Source of the DNA: Alviniconcha marisindica | Lineage: Eukaryota > Mollusca > Gastropoda > Provannidae | Direction: 5' to 3' | DNA: 64,000 nt | NCBI GenBank assembly: GCA_018857735.1 | Contig: JABMCL010001087.1 | Span: forward strand, 1,277,501-1,341,500 | Part shown: positions 1 through 26,371 of the stretch, piece after piece | Numbering within the stretch: the stretch's first letter is position 1 | How the letters are laid out: each line of letters starts with the position of its first letter | Notes under the pieces: generated by a model | What the model saw: the letters and a program-made list of their open reading frames with translations, nothing else | Told to the model about the DNA's origin: nothing | The model's database searches: none | Translations under genes and position numbers: made by a program

Positions 1-564
1 GCCGCAGGTCGTTAAGCCTCCGCAAAATGTAGCACGTGCTTTGGGGGTTTCGTTTTTGTTTTTTTTTTGGGGGGGGGGGGGGGGGGCTTTGGCTTTGTTT
101 GTTGTTGTTTGGGGGTGGGGGTGGGGTGGGGGGTTGCTGGTGAGAGGAGTCATCGTTAGACCATGAGTCGCTAAAAGCATAAATTCGTTCAAAGTGCAGC
201 ACTGAGCGCGGACAAACTGATGAATAACTTACGGAGAACCCCAAATCAGTTTACTTTAAGGTCCATCTTTTCAACAAAGACAACAAAAAGTTAAAAGAGC
301 AAGAAATTATTCTCTGGTTGCTGTAACAACTACCAATCGTAATAGTCGAGTAAAAAGCTGATAGTCACACACAAAACGGCCTTTACCGTTATGGGCGCCG
401 ATCTGGTCACAGTTGTAGCAGCAGGGACAATGTGTTTTTTGGTTGTTGATGGGTTGTTTTTTGGTTGTTGTTTTTTGTTCGTTTGTTTCGTTTGTTTGTT
501 TGTGGAGTTTGTTGTGTGTGCGTGTGTGTGTGTGTTTTGTTTGTTTGTGACTGAATTTTGTTGT

Positions 565-569
<5 letters not shown>

Positions 570-632
<63 letters not shown>
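570..632 (+). repeat. (TG)n microsatellite
   Basis: An almost pure TG array of about 60 bp follows GTT- and GTTT-rich sequence. Confidence 0.95.
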
Positions 633-634
<2 letters not shown>

Positions 635-1048
635 GTTTTGTTTTGTTTTTTGTTTTGTTTCCCCCCAAAATAATTTTCAAAAGGTAAAATAAAGGTTTTA
701 GTAAGCTGGCTCAGTTTCGAAGCTTTACGGTCTACGGGAAGCAACTCTGTATATATTCTGATGTTCTGAAAATGGGGCTCACACGATTAGTTGTCTCCCC
801 TGTGCAAACATTCTTCAGCAACAACTAAATACTAATTTATGCGTTACATCATACTCGCTAGATCGGAAATAGCCGAATATTTCGTCATTGTTACGTCACT
901 TTCAGCAACTTCCGAATGTTTCCGAAACGTACCGAGGTTTTTACACGGGAAATAACTCTGATATAACTCTGCTGCTGTAAATTACAGGAGTTATTCCCCT
1001 TATACCATGAAGTACAAAAACGCAGGCCGTCAGCACTTCAGAACCAGT

Positions 1049-1262
1049 GAGCCGATTTGGCCTAGCGGTGAGGCGTTAGGCTGGTAAGCGGAAGGACCTC
1101 GGTTCGATACCGCTTCGGCTCTCCTTTCGATTCAAAAAGGTTGTGGTTTGTGGACACTGTCTTGTGACTTTGTCCATCATTTCCTACTGAAACATTAAAA
1201 TGGCTCTCATCGCTGCCCATCGTAATGCAGGAATCATTCTGGTGGTGACAGTGTAGCAATAG
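1049..1262 (+). mobile_element. tRNA-derived SINE, copy 1
   Basis: The head looks like a tRNA: box A TGGCCTAGCGGTGAGGCG at 1,058-1,075 and box B GGTTCGATACC at 1,100-1,110. A body with GGCTCTCATCGCTGCCCATC follows, shared with two other copies. No folded cloverleaf is maintained beyond the head, so this is a SINE rather than a functional tRNA gene. Confidence 0.65.
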
Positions 1263-1298
1263 GTATATAATGTGTTTTTTGGTTCTTGTTGTTGGGTT

Positions 1299-1455
<157 letters not shown>

Positions 1456-2723
1456 TGTGTTTGTTTTGTTTTTTATTTTGATTCCCCCCGAAATGATTTT
1501 AGAAAGGTGAAATAAAGTTTTTAACAAGCTGGCTCAGTTTCGAAGCTTTACGGGAAGCAACTGTAAATATTCTGATGTTCTGAAAATGGGGTCTACACGA
1601 TTAATTGTCTCCCGTGTGCGAACATTCTTCAGCAACAACTGAATACTAATTTATGCGTTACATCATACTTGCTAGATCGGAAATAGCCGAATATTTCGTC
1701 ATTGTTACGTCACTTTCGGCAACCTCCGAATGTTTCCGAAATGTACCGAGGTTTTTACACGGGGAATAACTCTGTCTTATTTATTAAATGCTGTAAATTA
1801 CAGGAGTTATTTCCCTTAGACCATGAAGTGCAAATACACAGGCAGTCGGCACTTTAGAACCATTAAATTTTATGAAAATATTGTCTTCTAATCTAACAAC
1901 TGAACCAGGTGAGCAATAAATTACCCTCTCCAGTCCGAAATGACAATAATCATTTTTTTAAAGTCCCACGACAAGCAAAATGACCTTTTCGCGTTGGGGT
2001 GTCACTGCTGGTCATGAGTTTTTTTGGCAGGTTAAAATTGAACCAGAGACACAAGATCCAAACACATAAAAGGTTCAATATAACGCTTGTGTGAGAGTCG
2101 AGGTGGCCGTCCTGGGCTGTCCGTCCTAACGAGCCTTCTGGTTTCCGTGGACGTAAAGAATTATTGCACCGTGCTTCGGCATTGGTCACAACTTGTCCCT
2201 AATATGTCCACTGACATCTGAGGACATTAAGCATCACTTCATCATCATCTATTTATTAGGACAAAGTACAATAAGCTTTCGGCAATTTCCGAATGTTTCC
2301 GAAAAGAAGAAAAAAATAGAGAGATTTATTCCCCATGTAAAAACATTTCATGTGAAACATCAAGTAGCGTAGTGTGACTGGTTGAATAGGCGAGTGCTCT
2401 TCTTTTCGCAAATGATAATTTTTAGCACATAATTATTTGTGAATGGTCATCAGATGGTGAAGCACAAACATATCCCAGTTAACTGCTAGCGTTCAACAGC
2501 AAGATCCAAACACACAAAGAATGCTCATTCTAATGGGACAATACAAACCATGTGCAAAGCAACAAAAGCGACAGACAGTCAAAGGATAATAAATGAAAAT
2601 AATAATTATACTTATCCAGATACGGTCTGATATGTGGTGAAATGCCTTGAGTGTCTCAAGATCTTTTTTTAAGATCGACCCCTGGCAATAGTTACAAAGT
2701 TACACAGTGTTTTGCCAAAATAC

Positions 2724-2833
<110 letters not shown>

Positions 2834-2912
2834 CACACCTACACACCTACACACGTATGTGCATCCACACATACACGCACGCCCACACGACACGCAACTA
2901 CACGTACAGTAC

Positions 2913-14701
<11,789 letters not shown>

Positions 14702-14774
14702 GTCTGCATGACACGCCGGCAACCCGACGACTGAGACTTGCCGGTCTTAATGCCGTCACTTTAGTCTCTCCAGT

Positions 14775-14818
14775 GAGCCCACCCAGTCCACGCCCCCACT
14801 AGTCACTTTTTTATGACT
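14775..14818 (-). promoter_or_regulatory. Candidate core promoter of the Kazal gene
   Basis: On the minus strand a TATA-like CATAAAAAAG lies at about 14,808-14,817. It is followed by a GGGGGCGTGG box (KLF/Sp1 type) and, about 30 bp downstream, a plausible start region. The signal-peptide ATG is about 80-110 bp further on. This is motif evidence only. Confidence 0.3.
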
Positions 14819-14820
14819 CC

Positions 14821-14852
<32 letters not shown>

Positions 14853-14895
14853 GCGTGCGTGCGTGTGTGAGTGGAGTGGGGGGGGGGGGGGGGGT
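14819..14895 (+). repeat. (TG)n/(CG)n with G-run
   Basis: TG and CG dinucleotides are followed by about 17 G, just upstream of the Kazal promoter region. Confidence 0.93.
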
Positions 14896-15348
14896 GCATG
14901 TGACAGTAAAACTGGCATAGGCACTTGAATTGTTTTCTCTGTCCTATTTTTGATTTTTGTTACTTCTTTTGTAATATACATTAGACAGAAGGCTACAATG
15001 AGTACATTATGTACGAAGAATATAAAACCTCTGTGAAAGATCGGGAGGATTTTTATTACAGATCACCAAAACTCTGGTACCATAGACTGAGGATCCGAGT
15101 ATGAACATCTATCGCCACAAGATACGTACTGTGACGTGCTGATGTACCATTGGCATATGGTATATGTACATGGTATATGTGTTTATGTTTCTAAGACATA
15201 TATATATTTAAACTACAAAACAAACAAACAAACAAAAACAAAAAAACTCTAAAACTGCAAAGAATCAGAAGTACGAACGTTTATCGCCGACAATTCAAGA
15301 GAGTGACTAGCGACTATGTAAATGTTAGCCTGGGAAAAGCCAGACTCC

Positions 15349-15697
<349 letters not shown>

Positions 15698-16206
15698 GAG
15701 TGGATAGTGACTGTTCTCATCTTTCTTTAATTCTAATTTCATGAAATAAAATCAAGTCAGTTAAGCGCATCCAGACTGAACCAAGAACTATATGCAGCGA
15801 CGAAGCAGAAATCGTATTGTGGATCTGTTGTTGCTGTCGTCCTCTCTCTTATTATTCATTCGTAGGTTCATTTCGGCACAACTGTGGAAAAAACAAATGT
15901 GCACGTGTAAAATTACAACACAGAAACTGGCAACTGGGAAAGAAACTACAACTGGCATTGAAAACTAAAGATATTCGGTAAGTGTGTATTCATTGCAATT
16001 ACCCGTGGTTGATACCTCAACCGAAGACTACACTTTGTTCGGCACCACGTTAACGGGTACACAATAAAAAGGGAAGTAAACACTCTTTCCTCGAGTAAGG
16101 ACGCACATAACCGAACGAAATGTGAAATAGAGACCAGAACAAATAATTTTATATGGCAATTTCGCCTCTTAAAAAATGTATCCTCCGAGTTGTCTGCGCT
16201 TGGAAA

Positions 16207-16366
<160 letters not shown>

Positions 16367-17387
16367 TATCCAGTTTATCAGATGTTAGAATCTGATTTCG
16401 GTGAAGAAAAACCAAAGTATACATTTAGGTCAGAACTAGAAGCTAAGGAATGTGACTAAGACTCAAAGGATTCACATTACAGACGAGGACACAAATTTCA
16501 AACATACAGTGGACTAGTTTGACCACTATGACATATTTGTCGGCAGCAGACCATGGTCGGCACTAGGCGTAAAACCAAAGATATTCATACCAAACATATG
16601 ATACACAAGGAATTAAAATAGCAGTAAAAAAAAAAAATGCTTTCGTAGGAGGATCAGGCATAAGGCTGCGCGAAAACTGACGAGTTCCTTTTCTGTGGGG
16701 TTACAGATTTGTTTGTTTGGCTGGTTGGCTGGTTTGGGCGGCTACAGATGCTCAGGCATTTAGACCTTTAGTTAAGATTGTAGGTTGAATAACACGAAAG
16801 TCGCTATATAGCGGGCTACTTATCAGCCGCAAAGAGCGAAAGAACATTTCTGACATGGCTATTCGTTTGATTTTTTTTTATTTAAAATTAAGTTTTCCGT
16901 TTAACTATGATCTGCAATTTACTCCAAATCACATTTAGACGGGTTTGCAGGGAAATGACGAGATACCAAGTTGTGTAACTCAGCGAAAGGGAACGTGCCT
17001 GGTACACTCGAGGAACACACTCCACACAAAGGTACTAAAACAACTTTAAATATGCAGTGAAACACACGAGACCCAGTCGGAGACGGCGCTCATAGCCCGG
17101 AGAAATCTTTAATGTGGTTATTCGTGTGATCAAACAGTTGTGGGCTGGTACGAAAGTCGGGGTTGGATACTTCAAGAGCAGTTACTCTGTCCATGGTTTG
17201 TATTCCCCACAGTTCCATGATGTGCGTGTGCGTGTGTGTCTGTGCGTGCCTGCGTGCGTGTGTAAGTAACATATGCTCTTGCCGCCTCCCACTTGACATA
17301 TACCCCCCCAATCATTGCTTGTCTTGCATCAGTGTGTGATGGGGGGAATGGGGGAGGGGGGAGGGTATTAAGTACTTCAGTGTCCCT

Positions 17388-17550
17388 TGCGGGAAATTCG
17401 GGTCGCCTTACCCTACCCAGGTAAGGCACAACAAACGCAAGAGCAGCGCTACCCATTCTTACCAGTGTGTACAGTATTTTTGTGTCCAAACAAAAGTATG
17501 GCTGCCATTGTTTGTGATTTTTAACGCGTGTGAGTGTTTGCGCGCGTACG
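17388..17550 (+). repeat. Dispersed repeat, copy at 17.4 kb
   Basis: This is the partner of the 10.9-kb copy, about 75-80% similar by eye. It is preceded by G-rich and followed by poly(C) sequence. Confidence 0.65.
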
Positions 17551-17837
17551 CACACAACATACGTTCCTGCCCCCCCCCCCCCCCCCCCCCCCCATAATTT
17601 AAGAAAGCATATAACGGTTGTCATCGCTCCTTGTGGATGAGCCGCTCAGCTAAGGGTACCGCGGACGCAGAAACTACAACCCGTCTACAGAGATATATAT
17701 CCATTTGTTCGCTTGTTCACCTGGTTTGACACCGTTATCTTTGGGGAGGTACTAGCGGGTACCGAGATCCCAGAGGCGGGGCGAATGCGAACTATACCCA
17801 ACATGTTACACTGTGAGTGTGACTACCAGAATGTATA

Positions 17838-18035
17838 GACCTGCGTTACGATGGGCAGCGATGAGCCATTTTAACCATAATCATAATGATGTTTCATTAA
17901 TTGTGTGGGGTAGTCACAGGGTAGTGTTCACAAATTCTGAAGAAAAAGGTGAATCGAACCCACGTCTTTTTGTTTCGTTTTTAACCGGTCTGCATATCGT
18001 TTTGCATGCTTCGCCTACTGACAGTGATCAGAGCT
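17838..18035 (-). mobile_element. tRNA-derived SINE, copy 2 (inverted)
   Basis: GCGTTACGATGGGCAGCGAT at 17,843-17,862 and the inverted box B GAATCGAACCC near 17,952 are the reverse complement of copy 1. The box A region is eroded. Confidence 0.6.
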
Positions 18036-18389
18036 ATTTTGGCGTTACTGGTTCACTCGGCGTCTTTTCCCCCAGTCCTCTTAAGTCACGTGTGTCATGA
18101 ACAGTGATTCAGATTTTGTTACGTGCGATTTCATAGTTTGCTTCATCCCGATATAACCATCGCAGTCGATAGGGCACTAAATACAGAGTAGTCTTGTGGA
18201 CCACATCACTCTTTTAATGCAGGAAACTCACGCACGCATACAGACACTGTGTGTGACAAACTAAATACATACACCGTGTGTGACCAACTGACGTTCTGGC
18301 AGAATCCCAAGCACAAAGAGGATATGGAGGAGGGGGGGGGGGGGGGGGAGAAAAAGGTACGGAAAAGAAGATACAAAATATATATATAT

Positions 18390-18452
18390 AGAAATGGGGA
18401 AGAAAAAGGTACCGAAAAGAAAAAAATATTTATATATATATATATATAAATG

Positions 18453-18514
<62 letters not shown>
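18390..18514 (+). repeat. (AT)n and (GA)n microsatellites
   Basis: Two short TA arrays precede about 60 bp of pure GA at 18,455-18,514. Confidence 0.95.
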
Positions 18515-18517
<3 letters not shown>

Positions 18518-18959
18518 AGAGCAACAAAGAACACAAACCAACAGAAAATACAGTCATTGAAATTTATTTTATTTTCAGAAAATAATAAAAACAGTCATAC
18601 AATTTCTGTTGTAGATGGATTCTTTTTCTTTTGGGGTTTTCTGGTGAGCTTTAAGTTTAACTGGTACATTGACTCTTTGCATGCAACAATGATCAAGCAA
18701 AATACTTTGACATTTTATTAGCAAGTAGTAAAACAACTTATTGAGCTAACAAGCTGCAAACATAAAGTATCTTATTTAAGCCTAACACCTACCAAAAAAG
18801 GTTATAAGCATTTATCAACATTAAGATGCCACAACAGTACATTTCAAAGAAAAACAACTGACACTGACACACCCTCACTTGTATTCTAAAATAATATGAT
18901 CAACACATCATGGAAAAGCATGAACTGGGACTGGGTGGATCTGCAACCTGCATAAACAT

Positions 18960-19165
18960 GACATGTGGGAGCTGGGTTAGGCCTGGTGCTGAAGCGCTAG
19001 GCTGGTATTGGTACGCAGACACACACCTGTTTAAATCTGCTCCAACTCACCTTTCTCTTCAAAGGTCACCGTTTATGGGTACCATCTTGTGACTTCTCCC
19101 TCCACATTTTTATGAAACATGAAAATGACCATTTCGCTGCCCATCTTAAATGCATCTTGATGCCT
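18960..19165 (+). mobile_element. tRNA-derived SINE, copy 3 (diverged)
   Basis: GCGCTAGGCTGGTA in the head and TTTCGCTGCCCATCTTAAAT in the body match copy 1 in order and spacing. Box B is decayed (GTTTAAATC). Confidence 0.5.
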
Positions 19166-22100
19166 AACACTCTAGCATTAAGTACTGCCTGCCTGCCCCC
19201 CCCCCCCCCCCCCCCCCCCCATCTCCTGAGACTATGGTCCCTGCTCCTTGCCAATAGCTCCACAGAAAGTTTGGCGTAAAGTAAGTCTGCTAAACATGGT
19301 ACATGGCAGCCCCCCAGACCCCACCCACCCCAAAAAAAATCAATGAGTCACCTTCACACTAAGGTGCACATCATTATAAAGTTTGCATAAGCTTTGGATT
19401 GTGCACCTGCCAGTGGTACCTGTGATTTGATGACTTGCATTTTGGCCCAGACATGCACCTTTGTGGCTGACTGGGCATTACATTCAAGAGTCACCCAACC
19501 CTGCTGGTGCAATGTTCAGTGTTTCTTTCTGATCTGATCAGGGGTCCAGGTTAGAAGTGCAAAGCCCATTTTCTGTCCTTTTCTGAGCCCAACCAGAGAA
19601 TGATCAACACTGACACATTCTTCCTCACTACACTGCAGCAGCCTGACCACCCACCTGTTAATGTTCATTACTAGTGAGTAGTAGTATTACCACTAAAAGA
19701 AACCACAAATTTATTTTAAAAATAAAAAGACATCCCTTATCCATCTTCACTATGGAGGAGTATCAATATCTTAAAAGCATCTATGCAACAATATTCTAAA
19801 AGCATATATTCAAGTATCTTTTCTGGATTGTGTTTTTCATTGATAATGTGTGTATTACACCTGGAGCAATCCTGTTTTGTTTCACCATCTTTTTTTCTTC
19901 TCAAAAAGCTTAATGAAGACCATTCAGATTCAAAATAATCAATTCATACATGGTGTGATGTTTAAGGGAGTAAAATCACTTCTCAAATTTAAAAAAATCA
20001 CTACAACCTTTAATCTGTTCACCGTCCAGCACAGTATTCAATTTTAAGCAGTTCAGGATATATGTCAGTCAAACTGACAGTACATGGAGAGTATTCAGTT
20101 GCTTATATATATGATTATACATATGTGTGGGAACCCGGACCTCATTTCCTATTCAACTACTACACACACACACCCCAACCCCTCCCACCAACAAACCTTC
20201 ATGTTACAAGTGAGCTTGAAAACTGGTTGCATACACATTGTAGGAAATAAAGTTTGACCACTGCCATCATCCAGTTTGAAAGATCTCTTGATGAACAGCA
20301 TCCAAGAAAATGTTAACATTTTTCATAGTGGTCTTTATAGGAAATGCATCGTTGCTCTCCAATAGAGTACTCCACAATTACTTAAAGGAACTAACCTTCC
20401 CTAGCTTTGGCAAACAAACAAAAAGTTTACTTTTTTTTGGTGGTTATTTTAGCCATGCTCTGTTGCATTATTTTTCCATCTCCCAGAAAAGACTGATTTA
20501 AAAATTAATATTTTTAATTTTACCAAAAATCATTATTAGCTAAAAACAGATTGGGGTAAAACCCAATATACCACACCTTTTCTTGTGGACTTACATTTTT
20601 TCAAGAAGGCTGCAATATGTCATCCAAAGTTCACTCCACAGAGATGAAAACAACTGGTGACAAAAAATGATCGCAATCCACACATATGCATTTCTTCCAT
20701 CATTTGTATGCAAAACTGAGAGCTTCAGGTGTTCTATCCATGATGTCAAAGACACTTCAGTGACATCAAAAATGAAGCTCAGGAAAAGAGCACACAACAT
20801 GGTAATCAGCTCGTGAAACAGGAGTTAGTTATGGTATCAAAAAAGTCACCTTATAAAATCAATGGCACATTCACTCACAAACCTTTACTGCAGATCGTGC
20901 TCCAAGCACATGAGGACTGCGAAGGAGACTTCCTTTAAAGCAACACATGCATAACCACTGTCCCTATGTGAATCATAAATTTGATAGAATAAGAACCTTC
21001 AAAAGAAAAGATAAATCTGGTAAGTTTCATCTTCCCAATGCTTCTAATTCAATGCTCTCAAAATCTGACCAAGGGCAATAAAACTAGAATGAAAATGTAA
21101 AGTTGGTAGAAGTCCAACATAAAAAGTAAACAGTCACCATGAAAAAGTCAACTAAAGATGTTTGCAAAAGCAGAGAGCTATCGTTTATATTCTATGCATG
21201 CCCAAGTCACACACACACGTGAAATTCATGCACAACTTTGTCAATGAACTACAAAGTTTGAACTCTGGCCAAGCATTACAAGCACCTCTACTGTCTGATG
21301 CCTCTGTGACCTTGTCACTGTAACAGGTACAAATATCATGCAAAGCTCATTGAAGATGATCATCAGGAAAACTTTCAAACCTCTTGCTTACAAGTTTAAT
21401 GTTCTCCCACAAATCAATGCCTCAAAATGGTCAATCAAACTGAAAGATGTATCACAACCACATTTATGAAGAAGAGTCATCTGGGACTGTATCACTATCA
21501 GTCTGAAAACTTTCTTAATGTTATGTTTGCCTTACCTTTCCTGCTCCATATTTTATAATCTGGGACAGTGCAATTCTCTCCATGTAGCAAATCTCATTAT
21601 GTGCAATACTGATAATTTTGAATACGTCTTCTGGGCAGTCATCACCCTGATATAATTGTCATGCTGACTGGGCATAACACACACAAAAAAGAAAAAAAGT
21701 TCCTTCCTGAACAGTCAGTCAAAATTCAGTCTAACATACAAGATTGTGTATGGATCTTTAAAAGGTTTACACCCCCCCCCCCCCCATAAAAAAAGGTGCA
21801 TGAAACACATCTCTCAGCTGAGTCCAGCACGCAGTGGTTTGAATGACCACCATTCTGAAAGATCACCCTTCTGTTTTGATCAGTTTTAAAGTGTTTGCTT
21901 TGTGCCATGAACCTGTAATTGAAGCAATCACCAAAGACAATCCCAATTTTACAGCAACATTTCTTAGAGACAGGGTCATTGTAGACAGAGGTGCATATAA
22001 TCAACATGCATTCTGGACTAGTGTTTGCCGGTACATGTGCAATGATAACAGATCCCACTAAAGAAGGAAACATGTAAGTATCATTATTTCCCTACTGCAG

Positions 22101-22482
22101 CAATTTGTACAGATTGTAAAATAAAATAAAAAGAACTTACAAACACTGAAACTGCACACACTTTTTGTATACTACGCACAACAGTCACAGACCACATTTT
22201 AAATTACACCTGGTTCCTGCAAGACTAAACTTACAAACTTTAAAACTTTTGGTACAGAAAGCACTGTAACTACAGATCACAACTCCAAAGGCTCATGGGA
22301 ATGGACTAAAAAGCAATCTTCTAAGACTTGCACAGCATTCATAGAGATCCTCTTCCTTCATCCGTCTAAACCTTACCAACTTACTAAGCAAGCTGTTTAC
22401 AATTTTGGGAGCTGACATTTTCCCAACAAAATGATGTTTGTATTTTGACCAGATAAAGCTAGCAGTCATACCCTTTTCCACA

Positions 22483-22938
22483 CTTCAAGCCTCACTTTCT
22501 GGTACCTTCCTCCAACTCTGCCAGAATTGGTTACACCACTGAAGTGGCACTCTTTATCACTGTGCATCTGTCCATCAATGCTGTCAGTGTCCTATGAAAA
22601 CTAATAAAACTAATTTGGGTACTAATAAGACTGTGGAAACAACACAGCATTGAAGCATGCTGGTACACATGTCCTCTGTTAAAAAAAAAAAAAAAAAAAA
22701 AAAAGAGTTCCATCTTCATTCAAACGATTTGGGTTTTATTTGCAGTGGAGTAAGCAATGGGGGTGGTTATAAAAGAAAAACCTGATACAATTGAAGTTGT
22801 CTGTTACAAACGTACTATTTGATCACCAACAAAAAAATGTTGGTTAGCCAACAGTTTTTGGAGACCTATGCCATAACCAATTATGGCAGTGGCGGGTAGA
22901 AGGATGCCGTAACCAATGCTTGGAGTTTGACCCTTTTT
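22483..22938. mobile_element. MITE family copy (TIR with CTCCAAGCATTGG)
   Basis: The left part 22,489-22,545 and right part 22,869-22,938 are inverted versions of each other (GGTTACACCACT; right end ATGCTTGGAG). They match the two elements in SOD2 intron 2. A 24-base poly(A) run sits inside. Confidence 0.5.
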
Positions 22939-24046
22939 CTGTCTCTGAAAAAGTTCACTCATGTTAACAATGTGACTATCTACTCAGCCCAGTTTTAAGG
23001 GCATGTGTATTTGGCAAGTTCCAGCCTGACTGTCACTGTCACTACATCAAGTAGATTGTGCCGGTCAGCCTGCTTAAAACCTCTCACAACTGCCTGTGTG
23101 AAGGTCATGATTGTATGCAAGGTCTGTGAGTTGGCTCTACAGTTGAAATATCTGCTGACCCTTCCTGTCATCATCAGCCAGTTTGAACTATTTCAATAAA
23201 TGCTTGTGCTGATGACCTGACTGATTTGTAAGGGTTTCATTTCTAGATCTACAACAGTCCTGTTCACAGACATGACAGAGCTGACCACAAAGATTTTCAG
23301 GACAAAATTTCCATCACACACAATGTTAGTTGTTCAGAAAATTGTTATTGCTCCACTCAGTTTTTTAAAGTTTTTTTTTAATGTTCCCCAAACAGAAGTG
23401 ACAGAACCATAAAGTACATGTACTCAGAAGATACTTACCTTTCAGTAAAACAGTTTTAGCAAGGTAGGTAGATCTAGACTCCCACTACATGTTAGTTTGC
23501 AATGTTTCCACACTGTCAGTTCGCAAGGTTTCCCCATGTTGTGGGTAAGCTAAACAACACTGAAAATGAATTACCACAACAAAAGCGCTATGTATAGATC
23601 TTCTCCTAAAGATTCTTCCAAGCACTGGACAGGAAAACAACATAGCTCAACCAAAAACAGATAAGTGGTTTAGCTTGCCATCCCATTTTTCATTGTTTTT
23701 TCACCGTTTACCTATTGTTTAAGTGTCATTTTGTAGCTTGATAATGGGGATTACCCTGAAAATTTGCAGGCTGTATTTTGTCAGAATGAATAGCATTCTT
23801 TTTAACTTTTGTGTGTTTGGATCTTCTCCTAAAATGTTTGTCAAATATCAAATGACCTGAGAAAGTGAAACCCAGAGCAAAAGGGTGACTCGAAAAACCT
23901 ACTTTTCCAAGAGAACTGTGGTCCTCCTATTGTCTGGAGCAGTACACAAAGTTACAAAAACAAACCAAAAAAGGCAGTTAATATTGCCCCAGTACTATAA
24001 TGCTACCATTTTCTTTCTACAGTGCTCAAAATTAAGCAGAAATTCC

Positions 24047-24130
24047 TTGAACACTTAAAAGCTGGTTCTCAACAGGCACAATCTTTTTGAACACTTAAAA
24101 GCTGCTTCTCAACAGGCACACAATCTTCAA
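24047..24130 (+). repeat. Two-unit tandem duplication of about 41 bp
   Basis: TTGAACACTTAAAAGCTG, then TTCTCAACAGGCAC, occurs twice with one substitution between. Confidence 0.85.
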
Positions 24131-26121
24131 GAACACTGTAAGTGAATAGTGTTTGTGTGAACAGTAACTGCGAACACATTCTTAATATACAAGAATCTCT
24201 GACTCTGAGAACTCCTCACAAGTTTGTCATGACACAACTGATTCTAAAGCTGGCTGGGCAGAAACTTGTTATCAGTTCAGATGACTAAGTGAATGTTGCA
24301 ACACTTGTGGTGTTGGTTACAACAGCCAAAACACATTTTAAACAAAAATAAATAACAGGGGAGTCTATGGCATACTGTTTCTGGGCATTTAAAGTTCTAT
24401 GTGCTTGTTGAAGAATTACACATCTGCTTACCTGACTGACAAAAACAAAACACAGCAGGGTAATGTGGGTCAGTTGGAAAGCTTACTGATAGCGTGCACT
24501 GCTGTTCAATGGTTGATTTAATGTATTTTGGACTGGTGGGATCCTGCAGTAATTGGTGTGCCTCCCACACATTGATAAATATATTTTACATTCTCAGCTG
24601 AAATAGCCAATCCATTTCCTAATCCTATATGACTTAGTGCCAAAAGGTGCGCAAATGGGGGGTCCGATTTTTGACTGTCAATAAAATCCGTTTCAAACAC
24701 TTTGTCTTGTTGTTGCTTTGTGTGTGCGTTCATAATTGGTCGGTATTACAGTGGAAACAATATGAGCTCCAAATCGGAGCAGCTGGAGAAATATAATTTT
24801 TTGAAAGTGAAAAGCGCCATGAAATTCGACCCCTGAAAACGGACACGCTCACGGTGAGTGCTTTCAATGCTTTCATTCATGTACATGACGAATCAAAACA
24901 TTACCTCAGTCACCGATTTGCACAGAGGAGATATCGCTTTACACAGTGCATATAAAATCGATTATCACTAAGTTTTGTTTTTGGAGTTAGAGGCTCCGAA
25001 ATATCCTTCGGTCGAACGTTATGTGTGTTGAAATGTTTCATGACCAGCATCCGCAGACAATCTAGTGAAGAACGGACTTTCTCTTTGTCGAAACTTTACT
25101 CCAGTCACTGTGGTACGTCACTGCATCAGGCACCAATGTTTTATTTTACTGCCAAATGTCTCGTTAGTTTTTAAAATATATTTTGCCATTCTTCATAAAA
25201 TTGTTGCAATAAATAACGTCCAACAATGTATTAAATTAAACAAGCAAAAGGATTTTTTTTAACTTTTTGCGCTTTTGCACTACTTCTGGTCAGCCATGTT
25301 ATACATCCGGGTCATTTGCTTTTAGCACATGGCCACATGGAAGAGACGTTCTGATATGTGAAAGGTGTGTGGTAATATTTTCGAAGACCGTAACGTTCAA
25401 CTTTATTTAAACGTTCATCGGAGATTTAGTCAAATCTTCCGGTTATACGATGATATTTATATGGTATATGCCGAATCTTTTAAAAGTATTGGAAAGTTAG
25501 CATACAGAGTGAGATTTTGTTGCTGTCAATCTAAAGTTTGTTCAGATGCTTTCGAAAATTTGTTTTCACCGAGTTTCTTACAACATGGGTGCATGTTGAA
25601 ATCGTAATGTGCGACAGCAGATTGGTTATAAACAGTATATTCTGATCGTACTCTTTACATTTTTTGCTTGTGTTACAAACTACGTCTTCAAACAAATCAT
25701 CATATATGGTAGACAATTCGAATTTACGCAGGTTAAAGTCGTCAAGTTAGATGTTGAACATTACGATTACAACACGAGCTGTGGAAATAATAACGTTCGA
25801 CATAATTATAGTGACCATGCCTGTCTGCCTTCCAGAGTTCTAAATATGTAAGGTGCCAATCTTAATAGCATTATTCTTTGCTGTGATTTTTTTAGTAATA
25901 TTTATTACGATTTTTTCTATTTATTATTATTAATTCTTTCACTTTTAAGTTAACTGTTCAACTATTTTTGTCCTAGGCACCCGAGTCAACATGACCAAGA
26001 AATGCATGGATGACAGGCTGCGTGTGTGTTTTCCTGTGACACCCAAAAGCAGCAAAAGTTGCACTCACTCTTACTTGCTCCATTTTCTCTTACAAAACAC
26101 TTACTTGTTTGTTAAATAATA

Positions 26122-26371
26122 AGTATTATTTATTTTGTTATGAAAAACAAAGTACCATGTTGTCTATTTAACATTATGCTATCCACTACAACAAAATTAA
26201 TGCAGCAAAAATTGTTCAAATGGAAATAGTTATGTGTCTTTATGAGTATAAAGACACATAACTATTTCCATTTGAACAGTTTTTGCTGCATTAATTTTGT
26301 TGTAGTGGATAGCATAATGTTAAATAGACAACATGGTACTTTGTTTTTCATAACAAAATAAATAATACTTA
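26122..26371. repeat. Near-perfect 250-bp palindrome
   Basis: Left arm 26,122-26,243 and right arm 26,248-26,371 are reverse complements over about 122 bp with very few differences and a loop of about four bases. The arm contains AACATTATGCTATCCACTAC and its inverse GTAGTGGATAGCATAATGTT. Confidence 0.95.

Noticed and set aside
1049..1120. Functional tRNA gene
   Set aside because: A and B boxes are present, but the sequence is shared with two diverged copies followed by a common body, which fits a SINE; no proper acceptor stem was found.
2669..2689. Possible terminal exon of the Kazal gene (TTGCCAG acceptor, then Gly-Arg-Ser-stop)
   Set aside because: Phase fits, but it supplies no sixth cysteine for the last domain and the acceptor has a poor polypyrimidine tract.
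21726..22073. 115-aa minus-strand frame
   Set aside because: No recognisable motif, a poly(G)-derived glycine run inside, and a competing plus-strand frame; likely chance.
25365..25851. Pair of 80-aa plus-strand frames
   Set aside because: AT-rich, no motif, no convincing splice context; not supported as genes.
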